A DNA stretch of 64,000 nucleotides from Pseudomonas abieticivorans (lineage in GTDB: Bacteria; Pseudomonadota; Gammaproteobacteria; Pseudomonadales; Pseudomonadaceae): positions 5,139,501 to 5,203,500 of the forward strand of contig NZ_CP094975.1 in the NCBI RefSeq assembly GCF_023509015.1. Direction: 5' to 3'. The notes under the pieces are model-generated. The model saw only the letters and a list, made by a program, of their open reading frames with translations. It was not told the DNA's origin and made no database searches. Both the position numbers and the translations under genes were made by a program. Shown piece after piece: positions 17,004 to 25,100 of the stretch. The first letter of the stretch is position 1. Each line of letters starts with the position of its first letter.

Positions 17004-18866
17004 ATGAACGATTTCAATAACGCCAGCCGGCTGTCCAGTGCAGGCCGCGCGGTGGTGCCGCGCGAACAGACCCAGGCCATCCTCGACCTGCGGGCCGAGG
17101 CCAGCGCACGGATCAAACCGGCGGATCGCTACACCATTGCCGACCGCCTCGAAGAGCAGGCCCGGCGCCATGGTGAGCGGCCGTTTGTGCTCTACGGCGG
17201 GCAGCGCTTGAGCTACGCCCAGGTCAACGCCCAGGCCGACCAGTTGGCCCATGTCTTTTATGCCCGTGGCCTGCGCCCTGGCGATGTGTGCGCGCTGGCC
17301 ATGGAGAACCGCCCGGCGTTTTTCTGCTGCTGGTTCGGCCTGGTCAAGCTTGGGGTGGTGGTGGGCTTCGTCAACACTCAGGTCAGCGGCAGGCCGCTGG
17401 TGCATGCCTTGCAGGCGATCGGCGCCAAGGCGGTGATCGTTGGTGAAGAGGTGGTGGGTAACTTCCTCGCCACCGAGGGCCTGCCAGAGGTGCCGCTGTG
17501 GTTGGTCGAAGACGCCGAAAACCCTTGGCCGCACGCCTTGCCCACAGAGGTCGACAACCGCTTGACGCAAGCGCGGGCCGCAGCGCCGAACACGCCGTTC
17601 CCGCGGGACTTGCGCGCCGACCTTGCCGCCGAGACACCCAGCCTGCTGATTTTTACCTCGGGCACCACCGGCCTGCCGAAAGCGGCGCGCTACAGCCACA
17701 TGCGCTGGATGTGCACGGGCGACGTCATGGAAGTGACCCTGCAGACCACGCCGCAGGACGTGTTTTATTGCTGCCTGCCGCTGTACCACGGCGCCGCCGC
17801 CACCTCGGTGACGTCCACGGCACTGAAAGCCGGTGCCGCGATTGTGGTGCGCCGCAAGTTCAGTGTGCGCGAGTTCTGGAAAGACGTGCGCGAACACCGG
17901 ATCAGCGTGTTCCAGTACATCGGCGAAATCTGCCGCTACCTGCTCAATCAGCCACCGGTGGCCGGTGAGCGGGAGCATGGGCTGCGCTGCATGCTCGGTG
18001 CCGGGCTGTCCCGGGAGATCTGGCAAAACTGGCTGCAGCGCTTCGGGCCCATCCAAGTGTTCGAGGGCTGGGGGTCGACCGAGTCCAATGCCAACCTGGT
18101 CAATGTCGACAACTACCTGGGTGCCTGTGGGCGCGTGCCGTTCTGGGACAAGAGCAACCTGCGCCTGGTGCGTTATGACGTGGAAACCGACAGCCATCCA
18201 CGCGACGAACAGGGTTTTTACCAACGGTGCGCGGTGGGCGAGGTGGGCGAAGCACTGGGCTTTATCATCAACCACCCCAACATCGGCGGCGGGCGCTTCG
18301 AGGGCTACACCTCGGCCGAGGCAACCGACAGCAAGATCCGCCGCAATGTCTTCAAGGAAGGCGATGCCTATTGGAGCTCCGGTGACCTGCTGCGTTATGA
18401 CGAGGACGGCTACCTCTACTTTATCGACCGCATCGGCGACACCTTCCGCTGGAAGAGCGAGAACGTCTCGACCCAAGAGGTGGCTGCGGCGCTGGGCGAC
18501 CTCCAGGGGCTTGAACTGATCAACATCTACGGCGTACAGGTGCCCGGCCAGGAGGGCCGCGCGGGAATGGCGGCGGTGTTGATGCAGCCGGGGCAGCGCT
18601 TCGATCCCGAGGCCTTCTACGCCCTGACCGAAGCGCGCTTGCCCCGCTATGCGGCGCCACTGTTCGTGCGCGTCTGCGCAGCGGCCGACCTGACCAGCAC
18701 CTTCAAGTTGCGCAAGGTCGACCTGCAGCGCCAAGGCTATGCGCCGGGCGCTTTCAGCGACCCGCTGTTTATCCGCGACGAAAGCCGCCGCAGCTACCTG
18801 CCGTACAGCCCTGAGGTGCTGGCCCGGGTGGGCTTGCCAGCCTTTGCCGGTGATGCCCATGAGTAA
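17004..18866 (+). CDS. FATP-type long-chain/bile-acid acyl-CoA synthetase
   Basis: 620 aa. AMP-binding motifs: LLIFTSGTTGLPKAARYSH, the FATP-specific CCLPLYHGAAAT, VFEGWGSTESNANLVN, YWSSGDLLRYDEDGYLYFIDRIGDTFRWKSENVSTQEV, and a final FKLRKVDLQRQGY. The region RYVF-like GDTFRWKSENVST marks the FATP/VLACS group (FadD6/FadD17 class, and vertebrate bile-acid ligase SLC27A5) rather than plain FadD. It therefore probably forms the CoA thioester of a bulky steroid acid. The ATG at 17004 has a strong GGAGGTAGGG upstream; longer in-frame starts overlap the preceding gene and are rejected. Its 3' end overlaps the start of the MBL-fold gene. Confidence 0.88.
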   Translation: MNDFNNASRLSSAGRAVVPREQTQAILDLRAEASARIKPADRYTIADRLEEQARRHGERPFVLYGGQRLSYAQVNAQADQLAHVFYARGLRPGDVCALAMENRPAFFCCWFGLVKLGVVVGFVNTQVSGRPLVHALQAIGAKAVIVGEEVVGNFLATEGLPEVPLWLVEDAENPWPHALPTEVDNRLTQARAAAPNTPFPRDLRADLAAETPSLLIFTSGTTGLPKAARYSHMRWMCTGDVMEVTLQTTPQDVFYCCLPLYHGAAATSVTSTALKAGAAIVVRRKFSVREFWKDVREHRISVFQYIGEICRYLLNQPPVAGEREHGLRCMLGAGLSREIWQNWLQRFGPIQVFEGWGSTESNANLVNVDNYLGACGRVPFWDKSNLRLVRYDVETDSHPRDEQGFYQRCAVGEVGEALGFIINHPNIGGGRFEGYTSAEATDSKIRRNVFKEGDAYWSSGDLLRYDEDGYLYFIDRIGDTFRWKSENVSTQEVAAALGDLQGLELINIYGVQVPGQEGRAGMAAVLMQPGQRFDPEAFYALTEARLPRYAAPLFVRVCAAADLTSTFKLRKVDLQRQGYAPGAFSDPLFIRDESRRSYLPYSPEVLARVGLPAFAGDAHE

Positions 18867-19947
18867 CCTCGATGCCCAAGGCCACGAATGGCGCGCAGGC
18901 TTGCGTTTCCCCTGGCCACAGCCGCCCGCCAACGGCGCCGTCGAACACATTGCCGAAGGCCTGCTGTGGCTGCGCATGCCGCTGCCGTTCGGGCTTGATC
19001 ACATCAACCTGTACCTGTTGCGCCATGGCCAGGGCTGGGTCGCCATCGACACCGGGCTGAACACCGAGCAAACCCGTGAGGTCTGGGAAGCCCTGTTCGA
19101 CACGATATTGGGTGGCTTGCCGCTGGTGGCGGTGATCTGCACGCATTTTCATTCTGACCATGTCGGCGTGCTCGGCTGGCTGACCGAGCGTTTCCGCTGC
19201 CCGGTGTTCATGAGTGCCAGTGAATACCAGGCCATGCACCAGTTGGGCGCCCAGAGCGACGTCAGCAGCAGTTGGGCGTTCTTCCAGCATTACCAGCGGG
19301 CCGGTTTCAGCACCGAGCAGACCGAGGCGTTGTTCCCACTGCTCAGCAGCGCGCATTTTCGCCCGCAAGTGCCCACCAGCTTTCAGCGGCTGAGCGAAGG
19401 TGGCCAGTTGACCATCGGCGGGCGACGCTGGCAGGTGGTGATTGGTCGTGGGCACTCCCCGGAGCATGCCTGCCTGTATTGCGCCGAAGACGGTTTGCTG
19501 ATTTCCGGCGACCAGGTGCTGCCACGCATCACCTCCAGTGTCTGCGTGCAGGTCACCGAACCTGATGCCGACCCGCTGCGCGGCTGGCTCGAATCAGTGG
19601 AACACCTGCGGGCGGTTCCCGACGACGTGCTGGTGCTGCCGGCCCATGAGCGGCCGTTTTTTAACTTGCATCAGCGCCTGGACCAGTTGCGCGACCACCA
19701 CCTGGCGCACTTGCAACGGGTGCTGGAGGCCTGTGCGACGCCGCGCAGTGCCGTGCAATTGATGGCCGTGCTGTTTCCCAAGGTCAACGGCCGGTTCGAT
19801 GAATTGATGGCGCTGGGCGAAACGCTCGCGCACCTCAACTACCTGATCGCCTGCGGGCGGTTGGTGCGTGAAGAAACAGCCGGCGTGTTCCGTTACACAG
19901 GCACGCCACACGGTGTCACGGCTTGCTCTGTGCTAGGGCAGCTTTGA
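18859..19947 (+). CDS. Metallo-beta-lactamase-fold hydrolase
   Basis: 362 aa. Metal site: THFHSDHVG (HxHxDH), a later His in RGHSPEHACLY, Asp in SGDQVLP, and LPAHERPF near the end, i.e. a complete two-metal MBL site. The family includes thioesterases, lactonases and glyoxalase II-like enzymes; the C-terminal helical extension (about 260-360, with LFPKVNGRFDELMALGETLAHLNYL) resembles the winged-helix-like tail of LACTB2-type members. In this operon a CoA-thioester or lactone hydrolase role is possible, but I cannot name the substrate. Starts at 18853 or 18859 are possible; both overlap the ligase stop, so the genes are translationally coupled. Confidence 0.85.
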   Translation: MSNLDAQGHEWRAGLRFPWPQPPANGAVEHIAEGLLWLRMPLPFGLDHINLYLLRHGQGWVAIDTGLNTEQTREVWEALFDTILGGLPLVAVICTHFHSDHVGVLGWLTERFRCPVFMSASEYQAMHQLGAQSDVSSSWAFFQHYQRAGFSTEQTEALFPLLSSAHFRPQVPTSFQRLSEGGQLTIGGRRWQVVIGRGHSPEHACLYCAEDGLLISGDQVLPRITSSVCVQVTEPDADPLRGWLESVEHLRAVPDDVLVLPAHERPFFNLHQRLDQLRDHHLAHLQRVLEACATPRSAVQLMAVLFPKVNGRFDELMALGETLAHLNYLIACGRLVREETAGVFRYTGTPHGVTACSVLGQL

Positions 19948-20009
19948 GCGGGGAGTTGGAGGTTCTTGCACTTTTGCGCGGCCATTGGGTCGTTAATCGG
20001 AGAGGCAAC

Positions 20010-21686
20010 ATGACTAATAAAAACAAAAAAAACGCTGCTGGCCCAGGGGTTCCGGGCTTCGAATTATCGGCGCTGGTGGGGGCCTTGGCATTGGTGTCGA
20101 CACCTGCCTGGTCAGGGGAAACCATTGAACTTGACAACGGCACGACCATCGACTGGACCGTGACCACCAGTTACGGCCTGGGGGTGCGCTTGTCCAACCC
20201 CGACAGCAAGCTGTTGACGCGCAATGCCGATGATGGCGACCGCAACTTCGACAAGGGCAGCCTGGTGACCAACCGGATGGGCGCCCTGGCCGAGATGATT
20301 GTGCGCAAGGACAACTACGGTGCCGTGCTGCGCGCCAGTACGTTTTACGATGATGCCTACCATCGCTCCAATGACAACGACTCGCCGGGCACGGTCAACA
20401 AGAACGGCGATAACAACGAATTCACCAGCGATACCCGGTATTACAGTGGTGGGCGCAGCAAGTTCCTCGACGCCTACGTGTTCAGTGGCTGGCGCTTCGA
20501 GAATGACTCGATGCTCGACGTGAAGGCCGGGCGGCATATCGAGTCGTGGGGTGAAAGCCTTTTTTACCCGGGTGTCAGCGGCGTGCAGAACCCCTCCGAT
20601 GCGGTCAAGGCGGCCCAACCTGGGGTCGAGGTCAAGGAGGTGCTGTTGCCGGTCGGGCAAGTGTCGGGGTCTTACCGGTTGAACCCGCAACTGACCTTTG
20701 GTGCCTATGTGCAATATGAATGGATGGGCACCGAACTGCCGCCAGTGGGCAGCTACCTGTCCACCAGCGACGTGGTCGGCCCGGGGCGCGAATTTATCCT
20801 CAATGCCAATGGCTCGCGCATCAACTACCGAGGCACCGATGAGCCCCGCGACAGTGGCCAGTGGGGGGTACAGGTACGCTTCCGTCCGGTCCCGGCCCTG
20901 GAGCTGTCACTGTTTCACGTCAATTATCATGACAAGAACCCGGCCACCGCATTGGTCGGGTACCAGGCCACGCAGGTCGCGCCGGGGGTGTTCGCCGGTA
21001 CGCCCGATGGCTACCGCATTACTTACTTTGAAGACATCAAACTGACCGGGGTCAGTGCCTCGACCAAGATCGGCGAGACCCAGTTCGGTGCCGAGTGGTC
21101 CTATCGCGATGGTGCCCCGGTGATGGTCAATACCGGCCTGGGCCCCACGCCTGCGCGGGGCAAAGGCCAGCAGATGCAGCTTTCAGCCATCCGCATCCTC
21201 GGTGACCGCCCTTGGGCCAACCAGACTTCGCTGACCGCCGAGATCGTGTCAGTGCGCGTGGACAGCGTTGAGGAAACCTCGGGGGCACCGAACCTGCAGG
21301 CACTGGGCAACAGCCTGATCGCACAGATGCGCCCGCTGGTGCAGAGCTCCGATGACTACACCTACAACAACGCGTCGGGCTATCGCAGCAAAACTTCCAG
21401 CGCCTACACCTTGGGGGCGTCGTTCAGCTACCCAGGCGTGTTCCAGGGCTGGGACCTGGAAGTGCCGGTCAACTTCTCCAACGTGTTCAGCGGTTCCACG
21501 CCGATGGCCGGGACCATCTCGGGCATGCAAGGCGACCGTCGACTGAGCCTGGGCACCACCTTCAAATACCTGGGCAACCTGGAGGTTGCCCTGCGGGTGA
21601 CCGGCTACCTGGGGGATGCCGACCCGGTCAAGCGTTTGCTGGCTGACCGTGACTACGGCACGTTCTCGGTGAAATACAGTTTCTGA
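20010..21686 (+). CDS. DUF1302 outer-membrane beta-barrel protein
   Basis: 558 aa. The N-terminus has a lysine-rich start (MTNKNKKN) and a hydrophobic stretch ending PAWSG that looks like a signal peptide. The body is a series of amphipathic, aromatic- and glycine-rich strands (RKDNYGAVLRASTFYDD, VKAGRHIESWGESLFYPG, PQLTFGAYVQYEW) and the protein ends SVKYSF, with the terminal Phe typical of outer-membrane barrels. DUF1302 proteins co-occur with DUF1329 and RND/MMPL genes in clusters for hydrophobic compounds; an uptake-channel role is inferred. It lies 62 nt after the MBL gene with GGAGAGGCAAC before the ATG and is the last gene of the 13738 operon. Confidence 0.88.
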   Translation: MTNKNKKNAAGPGVPGFELSALVGALALVSTPAWSGETIELDNGTTIDWTVTTSYGLGVRLSNPDSKLLTRNADDGDRNFDKGSLVTNRMGALAEMIVRKDNYGAVLRASTFYDDAYHRSNDNDSPGTVNKNGDNNEFTSDTRYYSGGRSKFLDAYVFSGWRFENDSMLDVKAGRHIESWGESLFYPGVSGVQNPSDAVKAAQPGVEVKEVLLPVGQVSGSYRLNPQLTFGAYVQYEWMGTELPPVGSYLSTSDVVGPGREFILNANGSRINYRGTDEPRDSGQWGVQVRFRPVPALELSLFHVNYHDKNPATALVGYQATQVAPGVFAGTPDGYRITYFEDIKLTGVSASTKIGETQFGAEWSYRDGAPVMVNTGLGPTPARGKGQQMQLSAIRILGDRPWANQTSLTAEIVSVRVDSVEETSGAPNLQALGNSLIAQMRPLVQSSDDYTYNNASGYRSKTSSAYTLGASFSYPGVFQGWDLEVPVNFSNVFSGSTPMAGTISGMQGDRRLSLGTTFKYLGNLEVALRVTGYLGDADPVKRLLADRDYGTFSVKYSF

Positions 21687-21697
21687 TCACCCGGCGG

Positions 21698-21716
21698 GCG
21701 CCGGCACGGCCGGCGC
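21698..21716 (+). terminator. GC-rich hairpin after DUF1302 gene
   Basis: Perfect 8-bp stem GCGCCGGC / GCCGGCGC with an ACG loop, 11 nt after the stop codon. There is no T-run, so it may protect or pause the transcript rather than terminate it fully. No convincing island operator lies between it and the next gene. Confidence 0.45.
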
Positions 21717-21801
21717 TTGCAGTGAGTCAAATGAACGATTACGCGCGGCCACAACTGTGGCATGTTCGCACGACAATAAAAAACCTTCGAGTGGGGGATA
21801 C

Positions 21802-23013
21802 ATGGGTCTTAAAGGTCACGCGGCGATTGTCGGTGCCGCTCAATACAAACCGGAAAAGTACGCCACGGCGCCGAGGATGTTCCACCTGGAGCAAGTGGCT
21901 GACCTGGCGGCGCGCGCGCTGCGCGATGCCGGATTGCGCGCCGAAGACCTCGACGGTCTGGTGATCAATGGCCCGCATTTTCATGAGGCTTCGGTGTTCG
22001 TCCCGGCCATGGCCGCCGAATACCTGGGCTTGACCCTGAACTTTGCCGAAGTGGTCGACCTGGGGGGGTGCACCTCGGTGGGGATGGTCTGGCGCGCCGC
22101 CGCAGCCATCGAGCTGGGGTTGTGCCAGGCGGTGCTGTGCGTGCTGCCGGCCCGCTTGGCGCCGATGGGCCCCGAGGAAGACCCCGGCGCGATGGCCCGG
22201 GCCATGCGCTATGGCGGCCACAGCACGGCGTTTGGCGCACCGGAGGCCGAATTCGACCTGCCTTACGGGCACATGGGCCAGAACACCGGCTACGCCATGA
22301 TCGCCCAGCGCTATGCCGCGCAGTATGGTTACGACCCGATGGCCATGGCCAAGATCGCGGTGGACCAGCGCACCAACGCGCTGGCCAACCCGCAGGCCAT
22401 GTTCTACGGCCAGCCGTTGACGGTCGAGCAGGTGCTGGCGAGCAAGCGGGTTGCCGATCCGTTGCACATCCTTGAAATCGTCATGCCGGTGGCCGGTGGC
22501 GCGGCCATGATCATTGCCTCCAAGGAAGTCGCGGCGCGTGCTCGCAAGCGCCCGGCGTACATCACAGGTTTTGGCGAACACTTGGCGTTCAAGTCACCCT
22601 CGTATGCCCAAGACATGCTCAACACCCCGATTGGCCCCGCCTCGCGCCGCGCCTTCGAGATGGCCGGGGTCAAGCCTGCCGATGTCGATGCCGCGCAGAT
22701 CTACGATTGCTACACCATCACCGCGTTGCTGACGCTGGAAGACGCCGGGTTTTGTGCCAAGGGCGAAGGCATGCGCTTCGTGCGCGAGCATGACCTGACC
22801 TTTCGTGGCGACTTCCCGATGAACACCCACGGCGGCCAGCTCAGCTTCGGCCAGGCCGGTGCTGCCGGGGGCATGTCACAGGTGATCGAGGCGGTGACGC
22901 AGATCAGCGGCGAGGCGGGCGAGCGTCAGCTTGAACGTTGCGACAGCGTCTACGTCTCCGGCACCGGTGGGGTGATGAGTGAGCAAGCCGCGTTGATTCT
23001 TCAAGGAGCCTGA
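21802..23013 (+). CDS. Thiolase-fold lipid-transfer/aldolase-type protein (Ltp3/Ltp4-like)
   Basis: 403 aa of the SCP-x/Ltp thiolase group: AAIVGAAQYKPEKY at the N-terminus, AQRYAAQYGYDP in the middle, DAAQIYDCYTITALLTLEDAGFC, then MNTHGGQLSFGQAGAAGGM and VSGTGGVMSEQAALIL. It lacks the ordinary thiolase Cys motif at the expected site. It is followed 5 nt later by a DUF35-MaoC fusion, and Ltp2 is known to need a DUF35 partner to work as a retro-aldolase, so this pair is probably a second steroid aldolase complex, different from the 1115-2293 enzyme. ATG 21802 has GTGGGGGATAC upstream. A weak operator-like sequence at 21726 is discussed under rejected items. Confidence 0.85.
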   Translation: MGLKGHAAIVGAAQYKPEKYATAPRMFHLEQVADLAARALRDAGLRAEDLDGLVINGPHFHEASVFVPAMAAEYLGLTLNFAEVVDLGGCTSVGMVWRAAAAIELGLCQAVLCVLPARLAPMGPEEDPGAMARAMRYGGHSTAFGAPEAEFDLPYGHMGQNTGYAMIAQRYAAQYGYDPMAMAKIAVDQRTNALANPQAMFYGQPLTVEQVLASKRVADPLHILEIVMPVAGGAAMIIASKEVAARARKRPAYITGFGEHLAFKSPSYAQDMLNTPIGPASRRAFEMAGVKPADVDAAQIYDCYTITALLTLEDAGFCAKGEGMRFVREHDLTFRGDFPMNTHGGQLSFGQAGAAGGMSQVIEAVTQISGEAGERQLERCDSVYVSGTGGVMSEQAALILQGA

Positions 23014-23018
23014 CCTGC

Positions 23019-23966
23019 ATGTCGAACAATAAGCCAATGCCGGTGCCGACCGAGATCTCGGCACCTTTCTGGGAAGGCCTGAAGGCACAGCGGCTGTTGA
23101 TCCAGCAGTGCGATGCGTGCGATCACTGGGTGTTCTACCCGCGCAGGCACTGCCCGCGCTGCCTGGCGCACGCGCTGACGTGGCGCGAGGTCAGCGGTGC
23201 AGCCAGCCTGTACAGCTACACGGTGGCGCGGATCGCCACGCTGCCGGACTTTGCCGATGAAATGCCGCAGATGTTGGCGGTCATCCAGCTGGATGAAGGC
23301 GTGCGCATCAATACCACGCTGGTGGGGCTTGAAGAAGATCAGGTTCACATCGGCATGCGCCTCAAGCCGGTGTTCGCCGAGGTGGATGCCAAGGGCACGC
23401 GGCTGCTGCGCTTTACCGGCCTGGAGCAAGATGCCCCGGCGCTGCAGCGTTGGGCCAGTGCACCCCAGGCGCAACCGATAGTGCCGCCTGACGCGCCACC
23501 GGTGCGTTTGATCGCCATGGATGATGAGGTGGCCTTGCAGGGCCTGGTCAGCGAAACCTTCAGTGGCTGGAGCAACGAGATCGTGGTCGACCAAGCGTTG
23601 ATCGACGCCTTCGCCGTGCTGTCCGGCGATGACTACTGGATTCACACCGACCCTGAGCGTGCACGCAAGCAAAGCCCGTTTGGCGGCACCATCGCCCACG
23701 GTGCCCTGGTGCAGGTGTTGCAGTCGCGGTTCAAGCTGGCGCTGGGCTATGAGATCACTGGTTTCAGCACCCTGGTCAACTACGGGTCCGACCGTTTGCG
23801 TTTCCCCGCGCCAGTGCCGTCCGGTGCGCGGATTCACGCCCGGGCCAGGGTCAAGCAGGTGGCGCAGGTCAAGCGCGGCATGCAGTTGACCCTGGAGGTC
23901 AATACCCATGTGGTGGGCAGTGATCGGCCGTCGGTGATCAATGACCTGGTGATGTTGTACATGTAA
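23019..23966 (+). CDS. DUF35 zinc-ribbon/OB-fold fused to MaoC hydratase (ChsH2-like parts)
   Basis: 315 aa, two domains. Residues about 1-140 are DUF35: a zinc ribbon CDACDHWVFYPRRHCPRC followed by an OB-fold (LYSYTVARIA, LAVIQLDEGVRI, VGMRLKP-like). Residues about 165-315 are a MaoC hydratase: FAVLSGDDYWIHTDPERA, then FGGTIAHGALVQVLQSRF. In the family, MaoC hydrates enoyl-CoA and DUF35 docks on an Ltp aldolase, so fusion plus the adjacent aldolase gene suggests a hydratase-aldolase channel. The order DUF35 then MaoC is the reverse of what I recall for actinobacterial ChsH2. AAGGAGCCTGACCTGC precedes the ATG. Confidence 0.87.
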   Translation: MSNNKPMPVPTEISAPFWEGLKAQRLLIQQCDACDHWVFYPRRHCPRCLAHALTWREVSGAASLYSYTVARIATLPDFADEMPQMLAVIQLDEGVRINTTLVGLEEDQVHIGMRLKPVFAEVDAKGTRLLRFTGLEQDAPALQRWASAPQAQPIVPPDAPPVRLIAMDDEVALQGLVSETFSGWSNEIVVDQALIDAFAVLSGDDYWIHTDPERARKQSPFGGTIAHGALVQVLQSRFKLALGYEITGFSTLVNYGSDRLRFPAPVPSGARIHARARVKQVAQVKRGMQLTLEVNTHVVGSDRPSVINDLVMLYM

Positions 23967-23980
23967 CACCCGCTTTACCG

Positions 23981-24057
23981 CGGCGCCCTTTTCGCGGGTG
24001 AATCCGCTCCTACATTGATCCCCTGTAGGAGCGGATTTACCCACGAAAGGGGCGCCG
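23981..24057. repeat. Pair of inverted REP elements
   Basis: Left arm 23981-24014 and right arm 24024-24057 are nearly perfect reverse complements (34 nt each, three mismatches) around a 9-nt loop. The core CGCTCCTACA / TGTAGGAGCG with TTCGCGGGT is the Pseudomonas putida-type REP. It separates the 21802-23966 gene pair from the operator and promoter of the next operon, where it may limit read-through or stabilise mRNA ends. Confidence 0.88.
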
Positions 24058-24115
24058 CTACTTACCTGTTGCCCACGCCCCAGCTTTTCTCTTTCCCAGA
24101 TCCATCAGGTGTTTA

Positions 24116-24131
24116 GTCTCAACGGACGATG
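24116..24131 (+). promoter_or_regulatory. Island operator, copy 4
   Basis: GTCTCAACGGACGATG, 63 nt before the dioxygenase ATG, with a -10-like CAATGA starting 22 nt after it. It heads the ten-gene operon 24195-33910. Confidence 0.78.
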
Positions 24132-24194
24132 AGGCCACTGCCCGCGCTCAGCACAATGAAGGCCAACCAAGGTCCAGTCATTGAGGAGCAGGGC

Positions 24195-25100
24195 ATGATG
24201 GAAATCCGCGGGCTGAGCTACTTCGTCGCTCAAATCAACAACCTCAGTCAGTGGCAACGTTATGCCGAGGACGTGCTGGGCATGATGGTGCTGCCGGCAC
24301 CGGGTGGCGGCCTCTACGTAAAGATGGACGAGCGGCCGTTTCGCATGTTGATCGTCGAGGGGGACCAGGCCGGTTACCTGGCCTCAGGCTGGGAGTTGGC
24401 CAGCGAGCGGGCCTTCAACGATGCGTTGCACACCCTGACGCAAAACGACGTGCGCTGGCAGGCGGGCACCGCCGAGCAGATCGAACAGCGTGGCGTGCAG
24501 GCACTGGTCAGCGTCACGGACCCTTCCGGCAACCGTCACGAACTGAGCTGGGGCCATCGCTCCGACTGCCAGCCGTTTGTGTCCCCGCAAGGCGTGCCGG
24601 GCTTTCTCACCGGCGACATGGGCCTGGGCCATACCGTGCTGCCGGCCCCCGACTTCGACGCGACCCTGGCGTTCGCCAAGACTGTGCTGGGCTTTGAACT
24701 CTCGGACATTTTCAACTTTCGCCCGGACCCTGCGGCGCCGCCCATCCGTATCCATTTCCTGCATTGCCGCAATAGCCGCCACCACTCGCTGGCGCTGGCG
24801 GAGTTCGCGGTGCCGTCGGGGTGCGTGCACGTGATGGTCGAGGTCGATTCGATGACTGAAGTGGGGCGTGCCCATGACCGTCGCCAGGCGCATCAGGTGC
24901 CGCTGTCGGCCACCCTCGGCCAGCACCTCAACGACAAGATGACCTCGTTTTACATGAAGACCCCGTCCGGCTTCGACCTGGAGTACGGCTACGGCGGCCT
25001 GCAAGTGGATTGGGCTGAGCATTCAGCCTTCGAATTTACCCGGGTAAGCCTGTGGGGGCATGACTTTTCCGTCGGCCAACAGCAAGGAGATGTGCAATGA
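24195..25100 (+). CDS. hsaC: Extradiol ring-cleavage dioxygenase, HsaC/BphC-like
   Basis: 301 aa, two VOC modules. The Fe(II) ligands can be placed at His146 (MGLGHTVLP), His197 (SRHHSLALAE) and Glu263 (GFDLEYGYGG); other family blocks are YVKMDERPFRMLIVEG, SATLGQHLNDKMTSFYMKTPSGFD and VSLWGHDFSVG. The last two closely match, from memory, HsaC (3,4-DHSA dioxygenase of steroid A-ring cleavage). It would open a catecholic A-ring by meta-cleavage, giving the substrate for the hydrolase at 11332-12159. The start MMEIRG is chosen because GGAG lies 7 nt upstream. First gene of the HIP operon; its stop overlaps the ipdA start. Confidence 0.9.
   Translation: MMEIRGLSYFVAQINNLSQWQRYAEDVLGMMVLPAPGGGLYVKMDERPFRMLIVEGDQAGYLASGWELASERAFNDALHTLTQNDVRWQAGTAEQIEQRGVQALVSVTDPSGNRHELSWGHRSDCQPFVSPQGVPGFLTGDMGLGHTVLPAPDFDATLAFAKTVLGFELSDIFNFRPDPAAPPIRIHFLHCRNSRHHSLALAEFAVPSGCVHVMVEVDSMTEVGRAHDRRQAHQVPLSATLGQHLNDKMTSFYMKTPSGFDLEYGYGGLQVDWAEHSAFEFTRVSLWGHDFSVGQQQGDVQ

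Noticed and set aside
16989..18977. Long minus-strand open frame (662 aa) opposite the FATP-type ligase
   Set aside because: It is the complement of a well-supported ligase gene, shows no domain motifs and is the shadow expected in high-GC DNA. The same holds for minus-strand frames opposite 27607-29274 and 1034-2347.
19990..20004. GTCGTTAATCGGAGAG before the DUF1302 gene as an operator
   Set aside because: The spacing differs from the other copies and the match is made by the ribosome-binding site itself, only a few bases from the ATG.
21726..21740. Possible ninth island operator (GTCAAATGAACGATT) before the 21802 thiolase-fold gene
   Set aside because: It is one base shorter than the consensus between GTC and ACGAT, lacks the CGGAC half, and no clear -10 follows at the expected distance. 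It may be a degenerate copy, but I cannot support it.
23981..24057. CRISPR-like repeat
   Set aside because: It is a single inverted pair of REP units with a 9-nt loop, not direct repeats with spacers.
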